A program made the position numbers and the translations under genes. Positions 36,397-44,682 of a stretch of 54,913 bases of DNA are shown piece by piece. Under the pieces are notes generated by a model. That model did no database searches. It worked only from the letters and a program-made list of their open reading frames with translations, and had not been told where the DNA came from. Numbering within the stretch: the first letter of the stretch is position 1; the number at the start of each line of letters is the position of its first letter. The stretch covers positions 260,755 to 315,667 of the forward strand of contig NZ_PNHL01000001.1 in the NCBI RefSeq assembly GCF_002871795.1, in the 5' to 3' direction. Source of the DNA: Brachybacterium sp. UMB0905 (GTDB lineage Bacteria > Actinomycetota > Actinomycetes > Actinomycetales > Dermabacteraceae).

Positions 36397-37914
36397 TCAG
36401 AGCGTCTGCACGAGCTCGCGCAGGAGGGCGCGGGCTCCGCGCTCGCGCAGCGTGGTCAGCGCCGCGAGGTACGGCCGCGTGAAGGCCTCGTGCTCCGCAA
36501 GGTCACCGAACAGCTCCTCATCGCGCAGGAACGCCAGCAGGTCCTCGTCGTGCTGGGCGGCCGCACCCATGACGCGGTCGCGCAGGCGATCCACCACCGG
36601 CCACTGCTCGCCGTTCTCTCCCGTGCCCTCCGCATAGCGCGCCCAGGACGCCACGATCGCCGCCGAGGCGCTCACGTCCCGACCCGCCGCGAGGTTCTCG
36701 CGGATCACGGGCATCAGCCAGGTGGGGATCCGGTCGGAGCTCTCCGCCGCGAGCCGCGCGAGCGTGTCTTTGACATGCACGTTCGCGAAACGCTCCATGA
36801 GCTGGTCCTGATAGGCGTCCAGGTCCAAGCCGGGCACGGCGGGCACCGTCGGCGCCCCCTCCCGTTCCATGTAGAGCACGCGCGTGAACGGCGCCAGGTC
36901 CGCATCCACGGCGGCCTCGTCGGCGTAGGTGTGCCCCAGCAGCAGCCCGAAGTACGCGATCGCCTGGTGGGAGCAGTTCAGCAGGCGCAGCTTCATCAGC
37001 TCGTAGGGCTCGACATCGCCGACCATCTGCACGCCCGCCTTCTCCCAGGCGGGTCGGCCGGTGGGGAAATGGTCCTCGAGCACCCACTGCACGAAGTCCT
37101 CGCTGACCACCGGCCAACGGTCCGCGATCCCGAAGTCCTGCTCCACCATCGCCACGTCCTCGGGCGCGGTCACGGGGGTGATGCGGTCCACCATGCAGTT
37201 GGGGAAGGCGACGTGCTCGCGGATCCACGGCGCCATCGGCTCGCTCCCGGCGCCGCCGGCACCGTCGCGCAGCTCGGCGTAGGCGAGCATCATGCGCCGG
37301 GCCAGATCCCCGTTGCCGCGCACGTTGTCGCAGGACATGACAGTGAACGGAGCGGTCCCCGCCTCGCGCCGACGCCGCAGCGCCTCCACCACGTACCCGA
37401 ACATCGTGTGCGGCGCGCTCGTCGTGACGTCCGCGGCGATGTCGGCGGCCACCTCGGGCGTGGACTCCTGGAACTCGCCGGTGGAGGGGTTGTAGTTGTA
37501 GCCGCCCTCGGTGACGGTCAGGGACACGATCCGCACCGCCGGGTCCGCCATCCGCGCGAGCACGGCCTCGGGGTCCTCGGGGGCGTGAAGATACTCGGCG
37601 ATGCTGCCGATCACGCGTGGCTCCCGCGACCCGTCGGGCGCCTTGGTGACCAGCGTGTACAGGCCGTCCTGGGTGGCGAGGGCATCACGCATGCGGGCAT
37701 CGCCCGGCAGCAGGCCGACCCCGCAGATCGCCCAGTCGAGGTCGCGTCCTGCGCGCATCAGGCGGTCCAGGTACATCGCCTGGTGGGCCCGATGGAAACC
37801 GCCCACGCCGATGTGCACGATCCCCACCTGGCGCTGCTCGAGCGGGTAATCCGGGACAGCGACGCGGCCCTCCTGGGCGATCTGGGGCAGGGCGGCGGCG
37901 GTCAGCGCAGTCAT
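36397..37914 (-). CDS. Mannitol dehydrogenase family protein (long-chain polyol dehydrogenase)
   Basis: 505-residue polyol-specific long-chain dehydrogenase; members oxidise D-mannitol to fructose or reduce fructuronate/tagaturonate. The Rossmann N-terminus is VGIVHIGVGGFHRAHQAMYLD (about 29-49), with SLTVTEGGY and SCDNVRGNG typical of the family. The catalytic K-x4-N-x2-H signature is KLRLLNCSHQ (about 306-315). GGAAGGACCCCC precedes the ATG. It diverges from the sugar ABC permease genes across 162 bases, which suggests use of the imported sugar or polyol. Mannitol versus sugar acid cannot be decided from sequence. Confidence 0.9.
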   Translation of the reverse strand: MTALTAAALPQIAQEGRVAVPDYPLEQRQVGIVHIGVGGFHRAHQAMYLDRLMRAGRDLDWAICGVGLLPGDARMRDALATQDGLYTLVTKAPDGSREPRVIGSIAEYLHAPEDPEAVLARMADPAVRIVSLTVTEGGYNYNPSTGEFQESTPEVAADIAADVTTSAPHTMFGYVVEALRRRREAGTAPFTVMSCDNVRGNGDLARRMMLAYAELRDGAGGAGSEPMAPWIREHVAFPNCMVDRITPVTAPEDVAMVEQDFGIADRWPVVSEDFVQWVLEDHFPTGRPAWEKAGVQMVGDVEPYELMKLRLLNCSHQAIAYFGLLLGHTYADEAAVDADLAPFTRVLYMEREGAPTVPAVPGLDLDAYQDQLMERFANVHVKDTLARLAAESSDRIPTWLMPVIRENLAAGRDVSASAAIVASWARYAEGTGENGEQWPVVDRLRDRVMGAAAQHDEDLLAFLRDEELFGDLAEHEAFTRPYLAALTTLRERGARALLRELVQTL

Positions 37915-38076
37915 GGGGGTCCTTCCGGGGTGGTCTGGTTCACGAGGCTATCGGGCCGACGTCGCCGGGCGCGGGGCCGACGGGCCCGGGCCGCACGGGC
38001 CCGCGCCGCGCGGATTGCCGCGGAGGACTACCGTGGTGCAGGTGAATGACTTTTCCACCATCTGCGGGAGCGCGGC

Positions 38077-38940
38077 GTGAGCCCGCGTCGTCCCCTGGCG
38101 GGCTGGCTGCTCATCGCGCCCAGCCTGATCGGCGTGACCGCGTTCCTCATCCTGCCGGTGGCACTCGCGTTCGTGGTCTCGCTGTTCCGGTGGAGCCTGC
38201 TGGGCGAACAGCAATTCGTGGGCCTGGAGAACTACCGCAGCCTCCTGGCCGACGGGGTGCTCGCCAACTCCCTGCTGGTCACCGCGATCTTCACGCTCAT
38301 CTCGGTGCCGGTTTCGCTGGTGCTGGGGCTGATTCTCGCGACCCAGCTGGTGCGCGCCCTGCCGGGCTCGGCGGTGGCCCGCGTGGTCGTGGTGATCCCG
38401 TGGGTGTGCGCACCGCTGGCCCTGGGCGTGGTGTGGAAGTGGATCTTCCAGCCCTCCGTCGGCGCGCTGAACCAGATCCTGGGGGTGCGGATCGAGTGGC
38501 TCACGGATCCGTCGCTCGCGCTGCCGGCGGTGGCGTTTGTGGCGATCTGGCAGAACGTCGGCTACATCTCCCTGTTCTTCCAGGCGGGCCTGGGCCGGAT
38601 CCCCGTCTCGATCTACGAGGCCGCGACCCTGGATGGCGCGGGCCCGCTGCGTCGGCTCACCGCGATGACCATCCCGCTGCTGCGCCCCACCACGTTCTTC
38701 CTCGCGGTCACGCAGGTGGTCGCGAGCTTCCAGGTGTTCGACATGGTCTTCGCGCTCACCGGCGGCGGTCCGCAGCGTCGCACCGAGGTGATCGCCTCCC
38801 TGATCTACAACGAGGCCTTCGTCTCCGGCCGCCTGGGCCGCGCGAGTGCGGTGGCTGTGATCCTGTTCGTCCTGCTCGTGGTGATCACGCTGATCCAGCA
38901 GCGCTGGTTCTCCTCGCGCATCACCTACGACATGAGCTAG
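38077..38940 (+). CDS. Carbohydrate ABC transporter permease (MalF/UgpA type)
   Basis: 287-residue inner-membrane permease with about six hydrophobic segments (LIAPSLIGVTAFLILPVALAF, LLVTAIFTLISVPVSLVLGL, VARVVVVIPWVCAPLALGV and others) and the cytoplasmic EAA loop (IYEAATLDGAGPLRRLTAMTIP) that contacts the ATPase. The GTG start has GGGAG upstream. Nine bases separate it from the second permease, so they form one transcript. The importer's binding protein lies 2 kb downstream. No ATPase of the sugar-import type is encoded here; actinobacterial importers often share a common ATPase (MsiK). Confidence 0.92.
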   Translation: MSPRRPLAGWLLIAPSLIGVTAFLILPVALAFVVSLFRWSLLGEQQFVGLENYRSLLADGVLANSLLVTAIFTLISVPVSLVLGLILATQLVRALPGSAVARVVVVIPWVCAPLALGVVWKWIFQPSVGALNQILGVRIEWLTDPSLALPAVAFVAIWQNVGYISLFFQAGLGRIPVSIYEAATLDGAGPLRRLTAMTIPLLRPTTFFLAVTQVVASFQVFDMVFALTGGGPQRRTEVIASLIYNEAFVSGRLGRASAVAVILFVLLVVITLIQQRWFSSRITYDMS

Positions 38941-38949
38941 GGAGCGCCG

Positions 38950-39831
38950 ATGCCTCACGACACCACAGCACAGCCCGACGCGCCCCGCACCGGATCCCGT
39001 CACCGCTCCCCCGGTCGGCTCCTGGGCTACGTCGCCACCTACCTGGTGCTGCTGGTCGCGGTCCTGCTCACGCTGGGGCCGTTCGCGGTCTCGGTGATGA
39101 CGGCCCTGACCTCGACGCGCCAGTTCGCGCAGCAGGGCCCGCTCTCGATCCCCGCCCCGCCGGTGCTGGACAATGTCGTCGAATTGCTGACCACGCCCGA
39201 TGGTTTCCTCACCCCCGTGGTCGTGACCGTGCAGATGGTCGCGGTGATCCTGGTCGGCCAGATGGTGTTCTCGGTGCTCGCCGCCTACGCCTTCGCGCTG
39301 CTGCGCTTCCCTGGCCGTGACCTGCTGTTCTGGGTGTATGTCGCGACGCTCATGGTGCCGCAGGTCGTGGTGGTGGTGCCGCTGTATCTGATGCTGTCCG
39401 AGGTGGGGCTGCGCAACACGTTCTGGGCGCTCGTGATCCCCTTCGTGCTGGGCTCGCCGTACGCGATCTTCCTGCTGCGCGAGAACTTCCGCGGTGTGCC
39501 CGGCGAGCTGATCGACGCGATGCGGGTCGATGGTGCGGGGACGCTGCGGCTGCTGTGGAGCCTGGTGGTCCCACTGAACCGCCCGATCATCGTCACGCTC
39601 GTGCTGATCACGGTGGTCACGCACTGGAACAGCTTCATGTGGCCGATGGTGATCACCTCCGGGCCCGAATGGCGCGTGATCACCGTGGCGACAGCGTCCT
39701 TGCAGTCGCAGTACAACAACAACTGGACCCTCGTCATGGCCGGCACCACCCTTGCGGTGCTGCCGCTGGTGATCCTCATGATCGTGTTCCAGAAGCAGAT
39801 CACGGGCTCGGTGGGCGAGACGCTCCGGTAG
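38950..39831 (+). CDS. Carbohydrate ABC transporter permease (MalG/UgpE type)
   Basis: 293 residues, six predicted membrane segments (YLVLLVAVLLTLGPFAVSVM, VILVGQMVFSVLAAYAFALL, VVVPLYLMLSEVG, VIPFVLGSPYAIFLL, IIVTLVLITVVTHW, TLAVLPLVILMIVF). The EAA-type loop is ELIDAMRVDGAGTLRLLWSLVVPLNRP. GGGAG lies 5 bases before the ATG. Partner of the preceding permease in importing an oligosaccharide or polyol. Confidence 0.92.
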   Translation: MPHDTTAQPDAPRTGSRHRSPGRLLGYVATYLVLLVAVLLTLGPFAVSVMTALTSTRQFAQQGPLSIPAPPVLDNVVELLTTPDGFLTPVVVTVQMVAVILVGQMVFSVLAAYAFALLRFPGRDLLFWVYVATLMVPQVVVVVPLYLMLSEVGLRNTFWALVIPFVLGSPYAIFLLRENFRGVPGELIDAMRVDGAGTLRLLWSLVVPLNRPIIVTLVLITVVTHWNSFMWPMVITSGPEWRVITVATASLQSQYNNNWTLVMAGTTLAVLPLVILMIVFQKQITGSVGETLR

Positions 39832-39853
39832 GGCCGACGGGCAAGCGGCCCCG

Positions 39854-39859
39854 TACGCT
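39854..39859 (+). promoter_or_regulatory. -10 of a leaderless transcript
   Basis: TACGCT ends 6 bases before the ATG at 39866 and no ribosome-binding site intervenes, so the following gene probably has its own leaderless promoter. Confidence 0.45.
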
Positions 39860-39865
39860 GGCGCC

Positions 39866-41026
39866 ATGAGCATCGAGCTGGCGCTCCTCTCTCCCGCGCG
39901 CATACCCCAGGACGCGCAGGTCGCAGCGCTCGAGGGCGTCGGCGGCCTGACCGTCACCGCACACAGCGCCGACACGGTGCAGGCTGGCCTGGATGGCGGC
40001 ACCGAGGTGATCGATGGCGCGACGGGCCGGCCCGTGATCCATTGCGTGAGCCTCCAGCAGGATCCCGCTCCGGCCGCACCCACCGCCTGGGATCTGCGCG
40101 GTGCGAACATCACCCCGGGCACCGCTCTGGTGGAGCTCACAGCGCGGATCGAGGCCCGCACCGATGAGGAGCTGCAGCGAGTGCTGGACGCCTGCGCTCA
40201 CCTCGCGGCAGAGCACGGCGGCGCGTTGCTCGATGACGCCGAGGCGCTCTGGGTGCGCAGCGCGCAGGAGGAGGTGCCGCTGAGGCGCCTCCCCACTGCC
40301 CCGGACTCCGACGTCGCGCACGCCCACTCATCGGCCGATGATCCGCCCGCCGGGCTGGTGCTGACCCTCAGCTGGTACGGCCTGCACGCCACCCCCTCCC
40401 CTGGCGACACTGCCCCCGCCCCGGACCCCGCCACGGCTGTACGCACCATCGGCGCCGAGCTGCTGCCCGGCGCGGTGCTCATCCCGGATGCGAGCACCGT
40501 CGCGCGGGCTTTCTGGCGCGCCTCGGCCACCGTCCCTGTCTCTGCCCTGCGCGATGACCGGCAGCGCGATGCCGTCGCGGAGCTGCTGGTGCGCGTCGCG
40601 GAGCACACCGGAGCGTTCGCGGCGCAGGCAGCCCCGATCAGCGGGGTGAGCATCCGCGGCGCCACCCCCTGGTACTCCCCAGAGGCCTCGCCGCAGAGCC
40701 TGTCCACGCTGCGGCACCGCAGCGGATGGCATGGCCTGAGTCCGCGGCCGCTGTGGCTGCTGTGGCTCGGCGAGCCGTACGCGCACGCGCGCATCCGTCG
40801 GGCCCCGCACCGTGTGACCGTCACCGGAACCGGCCGGCTGATCCAGCTGAGCGCGACACCGCAGGAGGCGCTCACGCTGCGCCGCGGGATGCGTCGGCAC
40901 CTCTCGCGGTGGCTGTTCGCCCGGGTGCTGCCGCATGATCCGCGGGTGATGCCGCCGCCGCTGGCTCGCGCGTGGTCCATCCCCGCCGCCCTCACGTCCC
41001 CCACGACCGGGTCTAGGCAGAGATAA
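39866..41026 (+). CDS. Protein of unknown function within the sugar ABC locus
   Basis: 386 residues, no signal peptide or membrane segment that I can see, so cytoplasmic. It has two halves: an alpha/beta N-terminal part (1-150) and a C-terminal part (about 155-375) with LVLTLSWYGLHATPSPG, GATPWYSP and PLWLLWLGEPYAHARI. I recognise no catalytic motif. It separates two permease genes from their likely binding protein, 34 bases after the one and 31 before the other, but seems to have its own leaderless promoter. It could be an independent insertion or a locus-specific accessory protein. Confidence 0.75.
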   Translation: MSIELALLSPARIPQDAQVAALEGVGGLTVTAHSADTVQAGLDGGTEVIDGATGRPVIHCVSLQQDPAPAAPTAWDLRGANITPGTALVELTARIEARTDEELQRVLDACAHLAAEHGGALLDDAEALWVRSAQEEVPLRRLPTAPDSDVAHAHSSADDPPAGLVLTLSWYGLHATPSPGDTAPAPDPATAVRTIGAELLPGAVLIPDASTVARAFWRASATVPVSALRDDRQRDAVAELLVRVAEHTGAFAAQAAPISGVSIRGATPWYSPEASPQSLSTLRHRSGWHGLSPRPLWLLWLGEPYAHARIRRAPHRVTVTGTGRLIQLSATPQEALTLRRGMRRHLSRWLFARVLPHDPRVMPPPLARAWSIPAALTSPTTGSRQR

Positions 41027-41057
41027 TGGGGTGATCGCCCATCGGAAGGACCTCTCC

Positions 41058-42398
41058 ATGTTCACTCGCCGCACCATGCTCTCTGCCACTGCCGCCGCTG
41101 GTCTGCTCGGCGTGGCCGCCGCCTGCTCTCCGTCCTCGAGCGGAGGCGGCGACGAAGGCGGCGGTGAGGCCAGCGGGGAGAAGAGCCTCACCTTCCGCCT
41201 GTGGGAGCAGAACGCCGTGCCCGCCTATGAGGAGTCCTTCGCCGCTTTCAAGGAGGAGACCGGCTGGTCGGTGACGATCGATGTGGTCCCGTGGAACGAC
41301 TACTGGACGCGCCTGCCGCTGGACACCGCGAGCGGTGACGCCGCGGATGTGTACTGGATGAACTCCGCGAACTTCGTGCGCTACGCGGATGCCGGGCATC
41401 TGCTGGCGATCGATGACGTCGTCGAGGGCGGCGCCGACCAGTGGGAGAAGTCCGTCGTGGACCTGTACACGCGAGACGACAAGCTGTGGGGCGTCCCCCA
41501 GATCTGGGATTCGATCGCGACGTTCTACAACCAGGACCTGGTGGAGGCCGCCGACGTGGACCCCGAGGCCCTGGAGTTCGATCCGGATGCGGAGACCGAC
41601 TCGCTGCGCGACGCCGCGCGGGCCCTGACCCTCGACAAGGACGGCCGCCACCCGGGCGAGGACGATTTCGCGGCCGATGCCCGCGAGCAGTACGGCTTCA
41701 ACTCCGCCGCAGACCGACAGGCCATCATCGGCCCCTTCCTCGCCTCCAACGGTGCGACCTGGCAGGAGGATGACCGCTACGTCTTCGCCTCCGAGGAGGG
41801 CATCGCGGCCTTCGACTACATGCAGGCGCTCGTGAACGAGGATCACGTGGCCCCGTCGGCCGCGGACACCAATGAGAACGGTGACTTCTCCCGAGACCTG
41901 TTCACGCAGGGGAAGCTGGGGCTGTTCCAGTCCGGTCCGTACAACCTGCTGGCCATCAGCGAGGGGGTCGCGGATTCGTTCCCGTGGGCGATCGCCCCGC
42001 CCGTGAAGGGCCCGGCGGGCGCAAAGTCCCTGGTCCACGGCGTGGTCGCGGTGGGCAACGCGAAGGCCGACGAGGACCAGCAGGAGGGCATCGCCGCGCT
42101 GCTGACCTGGCTGGGCTCGAAGGAGGGCCAGCTGCCGCTGGGCGAGCAGGGCGTTTCCTTCCCCGGCCATGTGGATGCGCAGGATGCGTTCATCGACTTC
42201 TGGGCGGACAAGGGCGTGGATGTCTCGGTGTTCGTCGAGGCGGCGAAGGATCCAGCGCCCGCGGACACCGGCGAGCGCGCGAACGACGGGCTGATGGCCG
42301 CGATCCCGATCTTCCAGGAGATCTTCATCGGCCGCCTGCCCGCCGAGGAGGGCGTCCCGCAGGCGCAGGAAGCCGGCAACGCGGCGATGGAGGGCTGA
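41058..42398 (+). CDS. Extracellular solute-binding lipoprotein of a carbohydrate ABC importer
   Basis: 446-residue family 1 sugar-binding lipoprotein. The ATG at 41058 has AAGGA 8 bases ahead and starts a signal peptide with a twin Arg (FTRRTMLSATAAAGLLGVAAAC) and a Cys at about 20 for lipidation. Typical features follow: LTFRLWEQNAVPAYEESFAAFKEETGW, DVYWMNSANFVRYADAGHLLAIDD, and the C-terminal lobe with FQSGPYNL. A possible -10 (GATAAT) lies at 41022-41027. It probably delivers its ligand to the permeases at 38077-39831. The neighbouring polyol dehydrogenase and the GH125 mannosidase make a mannose- or mannitol-related ligand plausible. Confidence 0.92.
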   Translation: MFTRRTMLSATAAAGLLGVAAACSPSSSGGGDEGGGEASGEKSLTFRLWEQNAVPAYEESFAAFKEETGWSVTIDVVPWNDYWTRLPLDTASGDAADVYWMNSANFVRYADAGHLLAIDDVVEGGADQWEKSVVDLYTRDDKLWGVPQIWDSIATFYNQDLVEAADVDPEALEFDPDAETDSLRDAARALTLDKDGRHPGEDDFAADAREQYGFNSAADRQAIIGPFLASNGATWQEDDRYVFASEEGIAAFDYMQALVNEDHVAPSAADTNENGDFSRDLFTQGKLGLFQSGPYNLLAISEGVADSFPWAIAPPVKGPAGAKSLVHGVVAVGNAKADEDQQEGIAALLTWLGSKEGQLPLGEQGVSFPGHVDAQDAFIDFWADKGVDVSVFVEAAKDPAPADTGERANDGLMAAIPIFQEIFIGRLPAEEGVPQAQEAGNAAMEG

Positions 42399-42404
42399 GG
42401 TCCC

Positions 42405-43457
42405 ATGACCGGGGTGGGGGAAGACAGGCCGGGGACCCACGGATACGAGGCCGACGGGCCGTGGTTCGGCGTGCCCGGATCCCCTCAGCCCGGTCCGGAG
42501 AGCCCCGCGGCCGACGGGCTGCGGGCCGAGCAGGTCTCCCGGGCCTTCGGGGCGGTGCAGGCCGTCGCGAACCTGTCCTTCACCGCGCCGCGCGGGGCGG
42601 TGACCGCGCTCGTGGGGCCGAACGGTTGCGGGAAGTCGACGCTCATGCTGATGCTGGCCTCGCTGCTGCGGCCGGATACCGGCCGAGTGCTCGTGGACGG
42701 CATCGACCCCGCCGAGGACTCCCCCGCGGTGCGGGCCCGCGTGGGCTGGATGCCGGACCAGTTCGGCGCCTGGGACTCGCTGACGGTGCTCGAGGTGCTC
42801 GAGACGATGGGGCGGGCCTACTTCCTACCCACCGCGCAGCTACGTGAGCGCGTGGATCATCTGCTCGAGCTGCTGGATCTGACCAGCCTCGCGCAGCAGC
42901 GGGCGCATGTGCTCTCACGCGGACAGAAGCAGCGGCTGGGGCTCGCGCGGGCGCTCGTCCATGACCCCTCGGTGCTGATCCTCGATGAACCCGCCTCGGG
43001 GCTGGATCCGGCCTCCCGGCGCCGCCTGCTGCGGGTGGTGCGGACGCGCGCCGCCCAGGGATCGACCGTGCTGCTGTCCAGCCACATCCTCTCCGAGCTG
43101 GAGGAGATGGCCGACCACGTGGTGTTCATGGATGCCGGCGAGGTGGTGGACGCCGCGAGCGTGCACGAGCTCGCCGCGCGGCCGCGCACCTGGCGGGTGG
43201 GCTCGCTGCACCATCAGGCGCTCGAGGTGGCCCTGGATCGCCTCGGGGTGCGGCATGGCGGAGTGATGCCCGCGCAGCAGACGATCTCCGGGCATGCTGA
43301 GGCGCTGATCTCCCTGCCCGATGACCGCACCGCCGCCCGACTGCTCGCCGATCTGACCGCTGAGCAGGCGCAGCTGATCGAGTTCGCGCCCGCCACCGGC
43401 ACCCTGGAGGCCGCCTACCTCGCCTCCGATGCCGCCCGACGTGAGGGAGCCCTGTGA
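42405..43457 (+). CDS. ABC transporter ATP-binding protein (export type)
   Basis: 350 residues. After a disordered tail of about 40 residues come Walker A (GPNGCGKST, about 73-81), Q-loop (WMPDQFG), ABC signature (LSRGQKQRLGLARAL), Walker B (VLILDEPASGLDP) and H-loop (LLSSHI). The order and sequence match ATPases of ABC-2 exporters of the CcmA/NatA type, not the sugar-import type. Six bases separate it from the binding-protein gene, but its partner is the following membrane protein, with which its stop overlaps (GTGATGA). Confidence 0.92.
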   Translation: MTGVGEDRPGTHGYEADGPWFGVPGSPQPGPESPAADGLRAEQVSRAFGAVQAVANLSFTAPRGAVTALVGPNGCGKSTLMLMLASLLRPDTGRVLVDGIDPAEDSPAVRARVGWMPDQFGAWDSLTVLEVLETMGRAYFLPTAQLRERVDHLLELLDLTSLAQQRAHVLSRGQKQRLGLARALVHDPSVLILDEPASGLDPASRRRLLRVVRTRAAQGSTVLLSSHILSELEEMADHVVFMDAGEVVDAASVHELAARPRTWRVGSLHHQALEVALDRLGVRHGGVMPAQQTISGHAEALISLPDDRTAARLLADLTAEQAQLIEFAPATGTLEAAYLASDAARREGAL

Positions 43458-44638
43458 TGACCGCGATGATGCCCTCACCCTCCGGGCCCCCGCCCGGCTC
43501 CGCGCTGCCGCCCGGCGGGGATGCGCTGCCTCCGTCCCCACCCGCGGCTTTGCGGAAGCGGCCGCTCGCCAATGGGCGCTGGCAGCTGCGGCCGCGCGGC
43601 GTGTGGCTGGTGACCGCGCTCGAGCTCAAGCAGCGCCTGCGCTCCCTGCGCTGGTACATCGCGCTCGGCGTGTGGACGCTGGTGCTGCTGGGCATCGGCC
43701 TCCTGGCGCTGGGCCCGATGATGTACAGCGGCTCCTGGGTGGACGTGCGCGTCACCGCGCGGGTGCTGTTCAGCCTGCAGATGATCCTCGTGCTGTTCGC
43801 GATGCTGCTGGTGGTGCCGGCGCTCTCGGCCGGGTCGATCAATGGTGACCGCACCGCCGGGACACTCGCGACGCTGCAGGTGAGCCTGCTGAGCCCCGCC
43901 GAGCTGGTGCTCGGCAAGCTCCTTGCGGGCTTCGCGACCGGGCTCGCCTTCCAGGTTCTCGCCCTGCCGTCGGTGGTGCCGCTGGCGCTGCTGGGCCAGG
44001 TAGGTATCTTCTACATGCTGCGCTTGGTGCTGGTGCTGAGCCTGCTCACCCTGTGCGTGACCTCGATCGGGCTGGGGCTCTCGGCGCTGACGGCACGGCA
44101 GCTGGGCTCCGTGGTGCTCATGTATGCCCTCGTGTTCGGGGTGACAGCGGTAGCGCCGATCACCTGGGCGACCTCCGCGGCGTTCCTCCAGTACGACACG
44201 ACGGTCCAGACGTATCGCGGGACCTACGACAGCTCGAGCGACCGCTGGATCTGCGAGCCCCAGATGCGGGAGCGCCGCGTGGTGCGGGCAGATCTCTCGC
44301 TGCCGCTGATGTGGGCGAACCCGGTGGTGCTGCTGGCGGAGGCCGCGCCCCGCGTGAATATGGACATCAACGCCAGTGAGGGCCCCGACATGGATGCGCT
44401 CGTGCTGCTCAAAGCGGGGATGCGGACCGTCGCCACATCGAACCACCCCTCCCACCGGGTGAACTGTTCCCCAGAGGATCCCGGCTACCCGGAGCATCTC
44501 GCGACGCCGCCCAACCGACCGCTGTGGCCGATGGGCCTGGCGATGTGGATGCTCGCCGGGGGTGGCTCGCTCGTGCTCGCGGTGCACCGTATCGGCGTGC
44601 CGATCGGGCGTCTGGGCAAGGGGACCCGGATCGCCTGA
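43457..44638 (+). CDS. ABC-2 type transporter permease
   Basis: 393 residues. The ATG at 43457 is favoured over the GTG one codon earlier because GGGAG then stands 7 bases upstream. Membrane segments include ALGVWTLVLLGIGLLALGP, VLFSLQMILVLFAMLLVVPAL, and the ABC-2 permease signature SAGSINGDRTAGTLATLQVSLLSPAELVLGKLLAG, followed by two or three more (LVLVLSLLTLCVTSIGLGL, LMYALVFGVTAVAPI) and one near the C-terminus. Works with the ATPase encoded just before it; the exported substrate is unknown. Confidence 0.9.
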   Translation: MTAMMPSPSGPPPGSALPPGGDALPPSPPAALRKRPLANGRWQLRPRGVWLVTALELKQRLRSLRWYIALGVWTLVLLGIGLLALGPMMYSGSWVDVRVTARVLFSLQMILVLFAMLLVVPALSAGSINGDRTAGTLATLQVSLLSPAELVLGKLLAGFATGLAFQVLALPSVVPLALLGQVGIFYMLRLVLVLSLLTLCVTSIGLGLSALTARQLGSVVLMYALVFGVTAVAPITWATSAAFLQYDTTVQTYRGTYDSSSDRWICEPQMRERRVVRADLSLPLMWANPVVLLAEAAPRVNMDINASEGPDMDALVLLKAGMRTVATSNHPSHRVNCSPEDPGYPEHLATPPNRPLWPMGLAMWMLAGGGSLVLAVHRIGVPIGRLGKGTRIA

Positions 44639-44682
44639 GTCGAGCTCGCGCGCACCTGACCCGGGCCCGCGCAACCGGCTGC

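Noticed and set aside
42405..43457. ATPase of the sugar importer
   Set aside because: Its sequence type and its overlap with an ABC-2 permease mark it as part of an exporter.
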